This document shows, in pieces, positions 33,505-46,816 of a stretch of 64,000 bases of DNA. This DNA is from Poecilobothrus nobilitatus (lineage: Eukaryota; Arthropoda; Insecta; Diptera; Dolichopodidae). The notes beneath the pieces are model-generated. The model saw only the letters and a program-made list of their open reading frames with translations, was not told the origin of the DNA and ran no database searches. The stretch spans positions 239,531,825-239,595,824 of the forward strand of contig OX352774.1 in NCBI GenBank assembly GCA_947095535.1, read 5' to 3'. The position numbers were made by a program, and so were the translations under genes. Positions within the stretch are counted from its first letter, which is position 1. Each line of letters begins with the position of its first letter.

Positions 33505-36109
33505 TTTAAAATTCTTTACATTTTTAATCTCAACAAGTGTAAAATCTACGTAAGCTACGATAAATATTTTAAATAAATGTAAAGATCTCTAAGGGGTCGT
33601 AAAGAATTGTAAAGAACTGTGAAGAAGAGTAAAAAGGGTTGAGACCGATTAAAAATAGTTATATGAAAAATAGGTTTAAGATTTAGAATAGGTTTAAGTC
33701 TATAAAAGTAAAAAGGACACAAGAATACATTATTTAATTCTATCTTAAGAACATTGAATATTTTTAAATTTTTTAAAATTTTAAAGTCAAAATGATTTTT
33801 ACGAAAAAGGCTTACGAGCGCTTGTTAAGAAGCTGTTATATAATTCAAAATATATGAGTATATATATTTTTATATAATATATTTATTTATTTATTTATTC
33901 ATTTCTCGAAAAGAGTTCTGTGAAGTTCGTATAGAGTGCATACACTTTTTTTTTTTTTTTTTATATTATATTACTATACGAGTATATATTATTATTGAAC
34001 TATTTAATAATATAATCACTTTATACATCTTAAATGTCATCTTATATGTTATTTTCCATGTATAATATTTAATTTATTAGACTAAAAAGATCACAGATAA
34101 ATCTGTGTACTTTAAATACTATACGTTATTTATATTGATAACACACTTACTTTAAATTATTAAGTTATTAACACTTATTAAGTTATGGAATGTAGACAAA
34201 TGTGTACTAACTAAACTAAACTTTGCGCAATTTACATTGTCATCACTGAGACGCTCTAAAATACAAAAAATTGTTTTAAAAATGATTAATTAAAGATTTT
34301 AATAACAAAATATATAACAGCTCCCTAAAAAAAACATATTTTGATTAAAACTCTTAATTTTCAGAATAACATTTTCGATGATTATTAGTAAGGACGAATC
34401 CCATTAAGGACGAATCTTGTTTCTTGAATTACAAACATCATAATATCAAGTATTTTCTTCATTCAAATTCATATTCTTTTTTTTTTTTTTTATAATAAAA
34501 TTTTTTCTCATTCCTTTTAAAAACGTTTTCTGTTTTTTTTTATATTAATTTATAAGTCATAGCCTTTTCAAACTCATTCATCTTATATTTTAAAGACACC
34601 ATGCTGTTAACTAAAAAAAAATTTTTTTTTTTTCATTTCCGCTTAATAATTCTTCTATTATTAAAATTATTATTACACTACATAGTTACATTATTTATAA
34701 GAATTTTTGTATTTGACCAATTTTACCACATACTGATAATAACAATAAATTTTATTATTTTACTAATTCAAAATTTTCAAATTCAAAACTGGGAAATTGA
34801 AAGAATGAAAGAATTAAATATTTTTTTCTAAAATATTTGCTTTTCTGAAATATATGAATCAATAACAATTTCGACAATATCATTTCATCTTTTAAGGGGC
34901 ATTAACTTTATCAAGAGACAGCACAATATCAATAAAGATAAATTCAATCAATTTTCAATCACATTTTCATTTTTTTTTTTTTTTAATCTCTTATAAAAAA
35001 AAATATAATAATAATATAACATTATCCCTTCCTGAACTCACTTGTTTAGTTCGTAGTTATTATTAAATTTCATTCCAGAGGACAATGATTTTTTTTTTTT
35101 TTTATATAAAATGCTATTAACCTTTGTTAATTTTTATAAAAAGTCATTCAACTAACAATCCCAACAGATTTTATTATAGACTAGACAAAAAATATTGTTT
35201 CATATCATAATAATATTAAGGAGAAACAAAAAAGAAACATTTTTTTTTGACGGGCTCTTAAATTTTTTGATACCGGAAATTAGATTTTTGCCATTAAATT
35301 CATAAAAAAAAATAACATAAAAAGTTTTGAAATTAAATTTTAAGTCGAAGAAAAATTAAAATTGAGTTTTACAAAAGCATTTAAAATTTTGCAAAGTTAT
35401 TGTGCTCCATTTTTGTCAAAAATTTTAAAATAATCATAGGTCTAGGGATTCTGGTAAATTGCATAATAATGCAATTTTATTTAATTGAATTTAACTGAAA
35501 CATAATAACAGAACAAGTTTATTATGGTTTGTGTACATTTTATTCAAAGTAATTTTTAAACAATTTACAAATCAGATTATTGTGCATCAAAAAATATTAC
35601 CTATATTAAAAGTTATGATTTTATATTTTAAAATAAATTAAATTTTCATAATTAGTCTAAAATATATTGACTTTAAATAATTTAGAAACATCAAAAACAA
35701 ACGAAGAAAGAATCGCAAATTTCAAAATCATTTAAATACTTCATTTTATAAATATGTATGAAAAAGTGCTAAAAATTAAAGATTTGACCAAAAATCCGTG
35801 TCGACAAATAAATTATTATGATAAAAATGAAAATATGGTCTTCTAACATTTGGGAAACCAATCCTAGAGGTACAAGGCACCAGATTTTTTCTCTCTCATC
35901 TGTCCCTAAACAGATTATTACATTCGGGTTGGTTATCCAATATTTCATACTGTTAATACTCCAATATTTCATACTTCTAATGTTAGATGTTTGATCGATG
36001 CTCCTCAACAATATCTTTCTTGTGTCTTAAAAATCATGTAAATTTGCCTAGCAGTTCAAAAAAGGAAACCCAAAAAGATACTTGCCTTATATAGAAATTT
36101 GAAAGAATT
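33505..36109. other. AT-rich DNA without recognised feature
   Basis: No gene was recognised. A block of about 15 bp (CCAATATTTCATACT) is tandemly repeated near 35938-35975. Frames at 34601-34831 and 35769-36011 show no domain; the first is rich in Ile, Leu and Phe from A/T runs. Confidence 0.5.
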
Positions 36110-36330
36110 CATTTTTCTTTCTTCACTTTTGTATGGGAGGTACCCAACACCTTAATCCAATCCGGTCCAAAAATAATAGGGCTCTTTCTATTGTGGGAAA
36201 ACAGTCTCCTGTAAAATTTTAACTTTCTAGATTAAGCCGTTTAACCGCATGCAAACAGGGAAACCTTCAGAAACACAGACGACGAGCAAATTTTTAAGCA
36301 TTTTTGAAAAGCTGTATGTAGTCAACAATA
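36110..36330 (-). repeat. Decayed mini-me-like fragment (possible)
   Basis: CTGTAAAATTTTAACTTTCTAG followed by CCGTTTAACCGCATGC, a CAGGGAAACCTTCAGAAACAC tract and TTTTTAAGCATTTTTGAAAAG recalls the end of minus-strand family copies, where the order is a TTTCAAGATTCTAG step, a GGAC/CAGA tract and TTTGGAAATGTGC. The match is weak and the limits are uncertain. Confidence 0.35.
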
Positions 36331-36484
36331 TGACTGAAATTGGTGAGACGAAAGTTTCCTAAAAATTCCTATAGTTAATATAGTTCCTATAGTTAGTGGT
36401 AACATGGATCATTTATAAAAAAAAGCCCGAAAATTCATAAGATAAATCCATTACTATCTATCAGTTGAGATAGTAAAAGTAATA

Positions 36485-36715
36485 ATTAGGAGGGCTTTTA
36501 TAGTTGGATTCAAAATAAGGATACTCTCTTTACCCAAAATATTAATATATTATATAAATTATGTTAATGCGGGATTCAAAATTTGAAAGAATCTTAGAGT
36601 TGAATACAAAACCAGTGTATTCTCTTTTTTCATAATGTTATATGTATATGCGATGTTCTGAATTAAAAGGAATTCTGCAGTTGTTTAAAAAATCAGTGTT
36701 GACTCCACCAGAAAA
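36485..36715 (+). repeat. Degenerate tandem repeat with (A/G)GTTG..TACAAAA core
   Basis: Cores near 36496 (TAGTTGGATTCAAAATAAGG), 36595 (GAGTTGAATACAAAACCAGT) and 36680 (CAGTTGTTTAAAAAATCAGT) are 84-99 bp apart. They resemble the units at 23905-24185. Confidence 0.45.
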
Positions 36716-37549
36716 TCCTTATTACATCTTTAATATGACAGTACAAAAAATAAAACTTTATAGTGCGCTTTTTTTTTTCAATCTCTTCTTTCAATCGTCT
36801 GTTAATAAATTTACTATATAGAATGAGATATTCCAACAATAATATTTTCATCATAATAGCTAGATTTAAGTAAAAAATTTAGATTCTGATAGAACTTTTT
36901 TATGTTGTCTTATGCTTTATGTTCCATATTCAAATGCCTAAAACTAAATTTCTACTTGTTCTACCTAATTGTATTCAATCTGAAAATATCAAACGAAAAA
37001 AAATAAGGGTATAAAAAAAAATAGAAAAATATCTATAGCTATGTTTGCATTAAACTGATATAACGTATTGACAGATTAAATAAAAAAAAAAATTTTTTTA
37101 AATAATAATCAAATTACAATCTTTTAGAATATTTATAAATACACAAAAACCTTATCGGTTTTTTATATAATATAAACGTCGTAATTAAAACAAGTAAAAA
37201 GGATAACAATTAAATTTAATAATAATAATACCAAAATGTATATTGACCTTATAGTCAATGTTTATTATTATATTTAAGCAATTGAAATGTTGTTTTAATT
37301 AAATTATAAAAGTAAAAATAAAAAATTATTTTCTAGTTAATCCTTATTTTTCTAATAAAGATTTAAATAAAAGCCTATATAAAATTATACAAATGTCACA
37401 AGCATTGATCTTATTCTTTTTTATTGTATTAAAATACATATTATTATTATTGGAGTATCATTCTAAGACATTTCTTTTGATTTTGAATCCTTTATGTAAT
37501 TTAATATTGATATAACATTTTTTTTGCTTCTATATTATACACTACCGAC
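36716..37549. other. AT-rich DNA without recognised feature
   Basis: No gene or recognisable repeat beyond A/T runs. Confidence 0.55.
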
Positions 37550-38010
37550 AAAAAGTAAAAAAAAAAGTTTCAAATGCTAAGTGAAGTTTTATTATTTCTA
37601 AGTACAATCTTTTAAATATACTGTAGAAAATAAATTGTAGTTTTAGATTGAAAGTATCCTTCATATTTACTTTTTTTTACTGCAGACATTTTTACTATAA
37701 GTAAAGATTTTTTACATAAAGATTGTTTACTTTAAGTGAAGGCATAACAGTAAAAAAAAGTAAAAGAAAAGATATACAATATTTATATATATATATATAT
37801 TGTATATACAAAATATCAGATATCTAAATATCAGATCCAAATAATATGTATTTATATTACGCTACATATTAAATACTTATATAACATAAATTACTGAAGT
37901 AAAGATTGTTCACTTAAAGTATCTAAAATTAGTGTCTGCACTTAAAATGAAAAAATATTCACTTAAAGTAGAAAAGTGTCTTCAGTTAAAGTAAAAGATG
38001 TATATCAAAA
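37550..38010. repeat. Cluster of TTCACTTAAAGTA-like motifs
   Basis: Variants in both orientations lie near 37727 (GTTTACTTTAAGTGAAGG), 37907 (GTTCACTTAAAGTATC), 37960 (ATTCACTTAAAGTAGAAAAG) and 37984 (CAGTTAAAGTAAAAG). A (TA)n tract lies at 37780-37805. Nature unknown. Confidence 0.45.
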
Positions 38011-39754
38011 TCAATAAATTTCTATTTTACAATGAATAGCTATAGTGTAGTGTAACAATGTATAGTTTTATAACTTTATTTAGGATTACCCCTGAAAATA
38101 TGCAATTTTATGCAACTTAAAAAGAAACGAATATAATATTTTCTAATACCTTTAAATTAAATACTTATGAATTTTAAAAATGTATAAATATTTTAACAAA
38201 TTCATTGCACCCATTTTCTAATTAAAAAAAAAATAAATAAATATTATAGAGAAGATGTCATCTTTGAAGGATTATTAATAGCTAAAAGTTTCAAATGACA
38301 TTGAACTACTTGAGGTATTTACTATAAAACTTTTTTTTAAAATCTAAAAAATCAAAAAATATTTTGAATCCTTTGACTTAAAATTAAAATAAAATTATTG
38401 TTTTAAAAAATCAGGATTAAGTTTAAATTTTTTCACAGATTGTCTTAAATTTTTAATCGGTATTGTAATGAAAAATTTAATCAAATTAAAAGCATATTAG
38501 AAAATAATATAAGAAAATAAATGAAGATATTAAAATAAGAATTTAATAATAAAATTATAGGTAACTCTAATAACATTTTAAAGGTGGTCATTTTATTTGG
38601 AAAAATAATTTGCTGTTATAATATAGGTATAAGAAAACAACATCAATTTGAAAGTGATTAAAACAAAATACACAATAATATATATAATAAGTAGGTACAT
38701 ATTTATTTTTTACATAGTACATAAAAATAAAATGTTTATATAATAATTATCATTAAATTACAATTTATTTAATTTCTATGTAAAAGGGATAAAAATAATG
38801 ACAATTATTTGTTTATCTTAACAAGTATAACAAAATCACATATTTAACAATGTAAATAAATAAATATAAAATACATAATATATATTACATAAATACAATA
38901 CAATATATATTGTATATATTATATTATATATACAACAAATAAAATGTTATTGTGTTAATTAAAGATTACTAATAAGGAAATGAATAAAATTTGTATTTAA
39001 ATTATTTATTTATATAATATATATATATATATATATATATCTCTTATGTATGTAATTGAATATGGGATAATATTATTAAAGATTTTAATTATTTGTTAGC
39101 GTTTTATTAATTATTAAATAATTTGAGTGAAAATTATTTGGTAATTTGATTAAAATTAGTTTAATATAAAAATATTCTTTTATATCTATTATAAGAAATA
39201 TAAGATTGTTTATTAATTAACTTTATCATTAATATTAATTAATTTTTATAAATTTATAACAGATTGGGTGTTATTAGAAAACTAATAATTAAGTTTTCGA
39301 AACATTTGACAATTCATTTTATTAACACGTCAAAATAAAGGATACCTATCAATAATGTTTTTCCATCAAATTTCCATAATTTTTCACAATGATTTCGAAT
39401 TTGCTTTTATTTTTACAGGATATTTAAATATCTAAGGAGGTACGAGCAATTACAAGTCGTTACTGTTGTTTTTAGATTTTTACTGTCTTAGTTAAAAGAA
39501 GAGATACAAGAACCAGAAATGAAGAGGAAACCAGAGTAAACTCTGAAATAATATTTAAAAAATAAAATTAAATAATAATTTAATACAAAATATTAGCACC
39601 TATTCAATATTTACAATGGTTATTTTTTTTATTTATTTATTTACTACTTATTGTACATTGTATGGATCATTTGTCAGTAAGGCATATGGACACAAACGGA
39701 AAAACTCGTATTAAAAATAAATTAATTCAAAATATATGTCTTAAAACACTTGAA
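38011..39754. other. AT-rich DNA without recognised feature
   Basis: A perfect (AT)n tract lies near 39016-39041. No gene was recognised. The open frame at 39662-39889 runs into the element copy that follows and is not called. Confidence 0.55.
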
Positions 39755-40375
39755 TACTTGAAAAATGTTCGTATTAGTTTCACTTTGTCTGTTTCACTAT
39801 TACGTTCGGCTGCTACATCATTTAAGATAGACACCATTTTTAGGGCTCTTAAAATAATTAATATTGTAGAACAATTTTTTTTTATCTAGCCCCAGCCAAT
39901 ACATTCCAGCCTTTCATAGTTTGAAAAGTTCCTTTTTTTTTTAAATGTGTATATCTCACGTTCTGCTTAATATATTTTTTTACAATCTAAAAATGCTAAA
40001 GGGAAACAAGATTTTTCTTAATTCTTATTAGCCAAACTGTTTTAATTATAACCTTGAAATTTTGTGGGAGGAAAGAAATTTTAGAATATTAGCATAAATT
40101 GCCTTAGTACTATTTGTTTAAGATAAATTACGGATGAAAATTTGAAAATTTACACATTTTTAGAAAGCTGTAACTCCAACATTGTGTTACACAACAGCTT
40201 CTCGTAATTATAAAAAATTTCCATTAAACTGAAGAAAGTGTTTCTTGATTTGCCACAATGTTTTCTTACATATAAAAATCTAAGAAAATTTTGAAATTTT
40301 GATGCAAGTCACAATTTTAATTTGCTTTTTAATATCTTTTGGAAAATGTGCGCTTTTGGAAAATGTGTTTGTTTT
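39755..40375 (+). mobile_element. Decayed AGCACATTTCC-family element (copy F)
   Basis: TTAGTTTCACTTTGTCTGTTTC, ATTTAAGATAGACACC, GTAGAACAATTTTTTTTTAT, CTCACGTTCTGCTTAATA, GCTGTAACTCC and a final TTTTGGAAAATGTGCGCTTTT (40338-40358) follow the family order. The GTCC tract has been lost. The last block is followed by a partial repeat of itself, GGAAAATGTG. Confidence 0.68.
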
Positions 40376-40968
40376 GAATTAAACTTTTGAGATACCTAGG
40401 TATAAAAGAATAAAATCCCACAAAAGGCTACGAAAAATTACCACCACTATCACAAAATTTGCAGAGTTACAACACATACATTGCTTTTAACATGTGTTCC
40501 TAAGATTTATACAATTAGTACTATTAATGGTTCTATTAATGGTTTGCTCAAATAAAATCTATCATACGCGAATTATATATCAAAATATCTGTTGCACCGT
40601 ACATATCCTACTATTGTTACAGATTTGTTATCACTATAATTTTCATAAGATTAAGAACGATTGGATTAAATTAATGTTTTCCAAAAAAATTAATAATATT
40701 TAATGGGTTCAATTAAATGAATTTTAAGAATTTCTTTTATAGAAAGGTACTTAATATTTTAAACAGTACTAAATATGTATAGTAAAGATTTAACAATAAT
40801 TTCTTAATCAATCAATAATTTTCGTGATCGTTAATTTTCTAAAATCTAAAAAGTTTTATGTTTTGATGAAAAGTTTTACTTTCCATATGGCTTTTATTGT
40901 TTTAAGGCTGGAATTAACCTGTTATTCCAGCTTAAGTAGATTTTTAAAAAGGTCCATTCCGATTATTG
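40376..40968. other. AT-rich DNA without recognised feature
   Basis: The 69-codon frame at 40494-40703 shows no domain. No repeat was recognised. Confidence 0.5.
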
Positions 40969-41249
40969 TATTAGATTAGATTAGATTTATTAAATATGTA
41001 TAAATTACACTGCGACCATTTGAAATAGATCTGTTTTGCTCCCCTTCTTGTTACTAACGTGTTGTGGATGCAGCCTTCGCTTATAATACTTCTGTCAGCC
41101 CTACTGCCTCCAAGAAAGTAAATATTTGAATAGCATTTATTGCTGACAGTTCATCTTCGGCAAACCAATAGGCTCATAGGTGCACATTACCTTGCTCGAA
41201 GTAAACCTCCGCAGTTTTTGAGTATGTGACCAAGAGTTTCCTCTTCTCC
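40969..41249 (-). pseudogene. 3' end of an RNase-H-type non-LTR retrotransposon (relic)
   Basis: Read on the minus strand, the first segment gives EEETLGHILKNCGGLLRAR. After frameshifts the last segment gives FTFLEAVGLTEVL and a stop (complement of 41081-41083). The EEExxxH..C segment and a final FLxAVGL-like block are typical of the C terminus after RNase H in I/Jockey/R1-like elements. The short 3' UTR ends in (TCTAA)n repeats (complement of 40969-40988), a simple-repeat tail of the kind seen in such elements. It is 5'-truncated and broken. The plus-strand relic at 25811-26045 is the same family. Confidence 0.72.
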
Positions 41250-41959
41250 TAAATTATTGTATACATAATACATTTATAATTTAAAAATACAGTGCAATTT
41301 TCGATAGATACTATATAGTTATATTAATATAACTTGGTTGATTATTCAAGCTGATCAAGAATATTGATGAATACAAGATATTATTATTAGATTAAATTTA
41401 ATTTAGGAGAATATTCATTAATTTTATTTTTTTTAATTAAATACTCATTTATTTAATTAGATCTTATATATACATATATTATAATTAATAAACTGTAAAT
41501 TCCGGTCATGTTTGTTAAATCAATGTCGTTAATACTATTCTTATTTGTTTTGTATTTCTAGAAACTGAATATGTACCCATTTCGTTATACAGGAAGGATG
41601 TTTCTTTTTTAAATAAATATACATTTTTTTTCATACACAGCCAAGGAAATTACACACTTTTTCCTTTCCAGGTGTAGCTTTCCAGGTGTGAATAACGGGA
41701 AATTATTCTTAAGACATTGCATTTTATAACGTGATTTACTTTAAATTATAATATTTTGTGTATTCTGTGAATTGTGTTTGTCCAAAAATGGTTTTTTTTT
41801 TTAATTTTGTACAGTGAATTAAAATTTTTGTTAACAGTATTATCCCAAATTTATATTGAATATGTAAATTGTGGTATGAGATGTGCGGTAACATAAATTG
41901 ATTTGTTAATTTTTCATGGAATTCTTTTAGTTAAGTTTATCTGCATAATATGTTCTCCA
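41250..41959. other. AT-rich DNA without recognised feature
   Basis: No gene. A short direct repeat TTTCCAGGTGT(A/G) lies near 41667-41689. Confidence 0.55.
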
Positions 41960-42800
41960 TTTTTAGCAAATTTTTAAAAAAAATTTTGAAATATTTTTAC
42001 TTATTAGTTTCACTTTGTCCATTCGTTTGTTTACAAAATTTTTACACCGTTTAAGATGGGGCAATGAAATTTAACCACGGGTAGGCTTGTGTAAGCTTGC
42101 ACCCTTAATGTTGTGGAACAATTTTTTTATGTAGTTTTGTCCGTAATGGAGCTACAGTTTCTCAAAGCTGGAAAATGTTCATTTTAATATGTGTATACCT
42201 CAGGTTATGCTTCAACATTTTTTGCTATCTAAAACGTGACACGATAGATCATTTTCTTATCAGCTTTATAAATCAAATATCAATATAAAATTATACCATT
42301 TTTGGAAAGTTAGTATTTAAATTTTCTGGTATATGAAACCATAATTTTTGAAAATTTTGCTTCCTTCATAACTAAAATTCATTCACTAAAAGCGTACTGG
42401 AGCTTTTAGTTAGAAGCTTGAAATTTTGAGAAAAAAAACTACAATAAGTTACTTAAGAAACTTTTTTGGTACATTTTCCTATTAAAAGTTATTATGGGTC
42501 AAAAAGTGAAATTTTCCTTTTTTTGTAGAAACTTGTGCAAATTTTTTGAAAGTAAAGTGGAAAAAGTAAGGTATCTTAACATTATAATTTTACGTGTGTT
42601 TATGGCTTTTCTTAGTTATATAAGGTTTTGTTTAAATTAAAAAAAGTCTCCCTTGATTTTTCATAATTTTTTTCTTACATATTCTAAGAAAATTTAGAAA
42701 TGTTTGTGTAAATTACAAGGATCCAAATTGTTTTTATTGCCTTTTTAAAAATGTACTCCTTTAAAAATCTTTGTTTTTACATTCTACCTTATTTATTTAT
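41960..42800 (+). mobile_element. AGCACATTTCC-family element (copy G)
   Basis: Begins TTTTAGCAAATTTTTAAAAA, then TTATTAGTTTCACTTTGTCC, ACCGTTTAAGATGGGGCAAT, GTTGTGGAACAATTTTTTTA and the GAGCTACAG step. It continues through the family body to AAAAATGTACTCCTTTAAAA and ACATTCTACCTTATTTATTT. It is a single unit of about 840 bp with degraded terminal motifs and no GTCC tract beyond GTCCATTCG. Confidence 0.7.
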
Positions 42801-45800
42801 GTTTCTTAAATAAATATTAAGTAATATTTTATATATATATCATTTTATATATTTAAATATATATAATTATAATTTATTAAATAACAAGAAGCTTATTTTT
42901 ACAAAAAAAAAAAAAATAAAAAATCATTATTGTAAGTAAATTATTATTTTGATGGTGGGAAAACATATTATTATTACATTATTATAATAATTTTGTAAAT
43001 TATTTAAAAAAATTATGTGTTAATTTTAAATTTTATTTCAAAGAAATAAGTATACATATACGTATTAATATTTATATAGTATATACTATATTATGTACTT
43101 ATATAATGTTATATAGTAATAAGAATATAATATATTCAAAATATTTAATAATGAAAATTGTCACCCTTTCCATGAAATATGCAACAATAATTTTCTCACG
43201 TAACATTTATTTTGATTAATGTTTGTTAGATAAAATTATTCGTAATTATGATTCTTAATTATTATTATTATTATTATTGTATATAAATAGTTATTGTATT
43301 ATTTTTATATTAATTATTATATTTGATTATTATCAAAATTAATTTTAATAATAAATTTAAGTAGTTTTAAAGATTTTATCAAGTTCAATTCTTTAATACA
43401 AATCTGTTAGATCCACCGCAGAACCGTCCGTTATTACACGAAAAGCATAATGCGAAATTTCATAGATTTTTTGCATAATAATATACGCAATGATAAGAAG
43501 ATTGATTATTGTTATTAACAAGATTTTTGTTTTTCTAATAACAATAATATGCAATATGAATTAATCCTGAAAATATGTGCATTAATACATAGGTACATCC
43601 ATACATATTATTTATGTACATAATTTTTTTTTAAATGTTAAATATGAAATTTCATAAAATTCCGCTCGGTGGTGTAAGTTGTACATGTGACAGCAGATAT
43701 AAACACATGCTACGAAACGGAGTAATTTTACAAAAATCACAGGTACAAATTTTTAATATGAAAACAATACATACCTTATACATTCTCGTATGCGAACCGT
43801 AAAAAAATTTCATTATTACCTATATTGAATAATAAAGCCATTTATTAAGCTGATTTGTTGAATTTTATTTTACCTAATTCTGTACTCTTTTTCTTCTTCT
43901 AATGAAAACTTTAATTTTTACCTATATATTATTATGTTTAAAAATATAAATGTGGAAAATTGTTATTTACAAAATATAGAAAATTGTTTTTAATTAAGTC
44001 TTTTATTTAAGGAAATTTTTTAGATTAAGTAGTATAAAGCTTTTAAAGTTTTATCACACATTTCAATGAGAAACGGTTGTTAACATAAAACTGAGCTTTT
44101 GTTTGAAAAAGTGAGATTTGAGTTCAAGTTCAGTTTTATGCATTCGACCAAAGGTTTTACTCGAGAAAATATTTTATTTTTCATTCGAGTGTGAAAGAAA
44201 ATTTTATTATTTTTTTAAAATTCCGGCAACAAAGACATTTTGTTATTGAATTCAGAATTGAAAATTTTAGGACGATTTTAAGGGGACAATTTTTCCAGAA
44301 TTCAACTCAAAACATTCCTCCTAATTCAAAATATAGCATAAACATAATATGTAATGTAAATATTCTAGAGAAAGAGAATACCTTTGACTTTGTTGCAAAC
44401 TATAAAATCAATTTCTTCTTATTCAGAATCTCGCATACACATACCTATTTCATCAAATCATATACATATTAATCATATTAGACAAATTTTTTAATTGAAA
44501 AATAAAGTCTTAATACCTTATTTCACACTAGCATGAGAAATGAGACCTTTTCAGAATAATCCCTTTTTTCGAATCTATATATGAAATAAAGCTTTAAGGG
44601 CTTCATTACAAAAAGCTTTATAGCACTCCACTAATTTTTAATTTTTTTAATAGAAGTACCTAATAAAAAATATTGAATTTGACACTTTAAAATACTAAAT
44701 CTTAAAAAAAAATCAGAATATAGGTATTACCTTTAGATTCTAAAAGTTAAACGTAGAATAAAATCATACTAGATAAATTTTTGTAAACATTTGACTAAAC
44801 GTTTTGAGTTTGATCTATCACTTTTCATTCGTGGATTTTCAGGTTTGAAATAGATAAAAAGAAAATTAATTTTTATGATACAGCTAAAATGAACATTAGT
44901 GCTGATGAAGTTAAAGTGCTGATATTTTATCCGATTCAAGTTCGAAAATTTGTATCCTCTTTATTTTATTAATTTTTTTATCATAGGGTTCAAATTAATG
45001 GCAAATTATAATTAATACCTCATACATCAATTATGGAAGTAAAATCTTAAGTATATTCAGACAAATAAATATAAAAGTACTAATGAAAAATCAAATGTAC
45101 AGTATACTATTGTATGTTCCATTCTACAATAACAACATAACACATTCTAATACTCTAAAGGAATACCGTAGTTAAATCTGAGGTAGTACATATTTTAGTA
45201 ACAATTTAAAACAAGGCTATTAAAAATAATATTATATTGATATGAAAATTAAATGTCTATAAAAAAAAGAAAATCACCAACCACACAAAATCTTATTATT
45301 AACTTTACTTAAAGAGAGTAAGCTGGCTAAACATGTTCCATCGTTGGTAATAAAAAACATGAATAATATGCTTATGCTATATTATGCCCATATTATAATT
45401 AACATAGCATATTATAAAAGTTATAATAAGCTTCCTTTTAATCTTATAAAAATCTTATATATTCCTTATAAAAAAAATATAAGTAATCAATATAATATAG
45501 GTATGTACTTACCTGCAAAATGAAAAACCTGAAAAATTATAAACTTAGGTTTTTTTTTTTGTTACATAGATTTAAATTTTTGTGAAAAACTTATTTTAAC
45601 CAAAAATAATATTATTAGTTATTTGCTAGAACTGTACTGAAAAATGTAATAGGTATACTTTATAGGTTCTTTACTCTCTAAGTGTAATACTCGATAGGTT
45701 AATATTTTAATCTATACGAGTGATAGTCCTAATTTTAAGATAAGAATAATAATATAAATAAAGTAATAAATGTAAAATAAACAATTCTAATTTATATTTT

Positions 45801-46790
45801 ATAACTAATTTATTTATAATATAAAATGGAAACAAAATATAACAGAAATAATAGTTTTATCTATTTTAATGTAAGCGACTCTTCATAATATGACAAGACC
45901 TTATTTTCCTCCGCATACAATTTTAGATAGGCAAACTTATTAATCAAACAGTTAAAAAATACCAAACAAACAAAAAAATGTTGTTTAAAACTATTTTATA
46001 AGTTTTCAGTATAATGACTGTAGTGTGATATTATGCTATTAAATTGCCAAAAAAAAAAAAACTTCAAGTCCTTATATATTATAAAAAAAAAAAAGTTTTG
46101 TAAAAAACATGCTTCTTATTTTTTAACAACATATAATTTTATTTTATTTTATTTTTTTATCTTTATTTTAACAACTTTAAAAAAAATTTGATTTTATTCA
46201 TTAGGTACCTATTATATACTTATATATTATACATATATATTTTTATATATATATTTTTTTAATATAAACAATTTTGTTTCCTTTTTTTAGTACACAATTT
46301 TATAATACATAATTTTAAAATTCAGTACTACTCACACTTTTTATAATATTATGTATTACCATAATCATCATCATCATCATTTAAATTGCCAATTTATTCA
46401 AGAGATCTTCTGAATATGTATTTTCTTTACACATATTCCATTTTCATTTTTTTTCTTATATAATATTCTTCTTCTTTAATATTACTTTATTATTTTGTTA
46501 AAACCAGAACAGAAAACTGTAGATGTTTCAATGACTTTAAATAGAGCCTTAATTTTTCATTTAAAACGAAAAAAAATTAACAAAAAAAATATTTATTTTA
46601 TTCATGCATTAAACATTTAAAAAAAAAAGTTTCACCTTCTTTCAAGTATCTATAGATACTCATTTAATTTTGTAAAGAAAATTTTACTGTTGAAAAAAAA
46701 ATTTTGAATGCTTTTTATAAATCGATTAAAAGAAAAAAAAAACTTTATTCAATGACATACAACGACTCCTGTAAAATTTAATTATAAAAG
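42801..46790. other. AT-rich DNA with simple repeats only
   Basis: There is an (ATT)n tract near 43257-43280 and TA-rich stretches near 42826-42870. An (ATC)n tract lies near 46363-46380. The frame at 44191-44472 shows no domain. No repeat family was recognised. Confidence 0.55.
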
Positions 46791-46816
46791 AGAGACAGAG
46801 AGAGAGAGAGAGAGAG
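46791..46816. repeat. (AG)n microsatellite
   Basis: About thirteen AG units with one C interruption (AGACAGAG). The minus-strand frame at 46726-46965 reads through it as Ser/Leu repeats and is not a gene. Confidence 0.9.

Noticed and set aside
40969..40988. TTAGA repeats as an interstitial telomere-like tract
   Set aside because: They lie exactly at the 3' end of a retrotransposon relic and are its simple-repeat tail.
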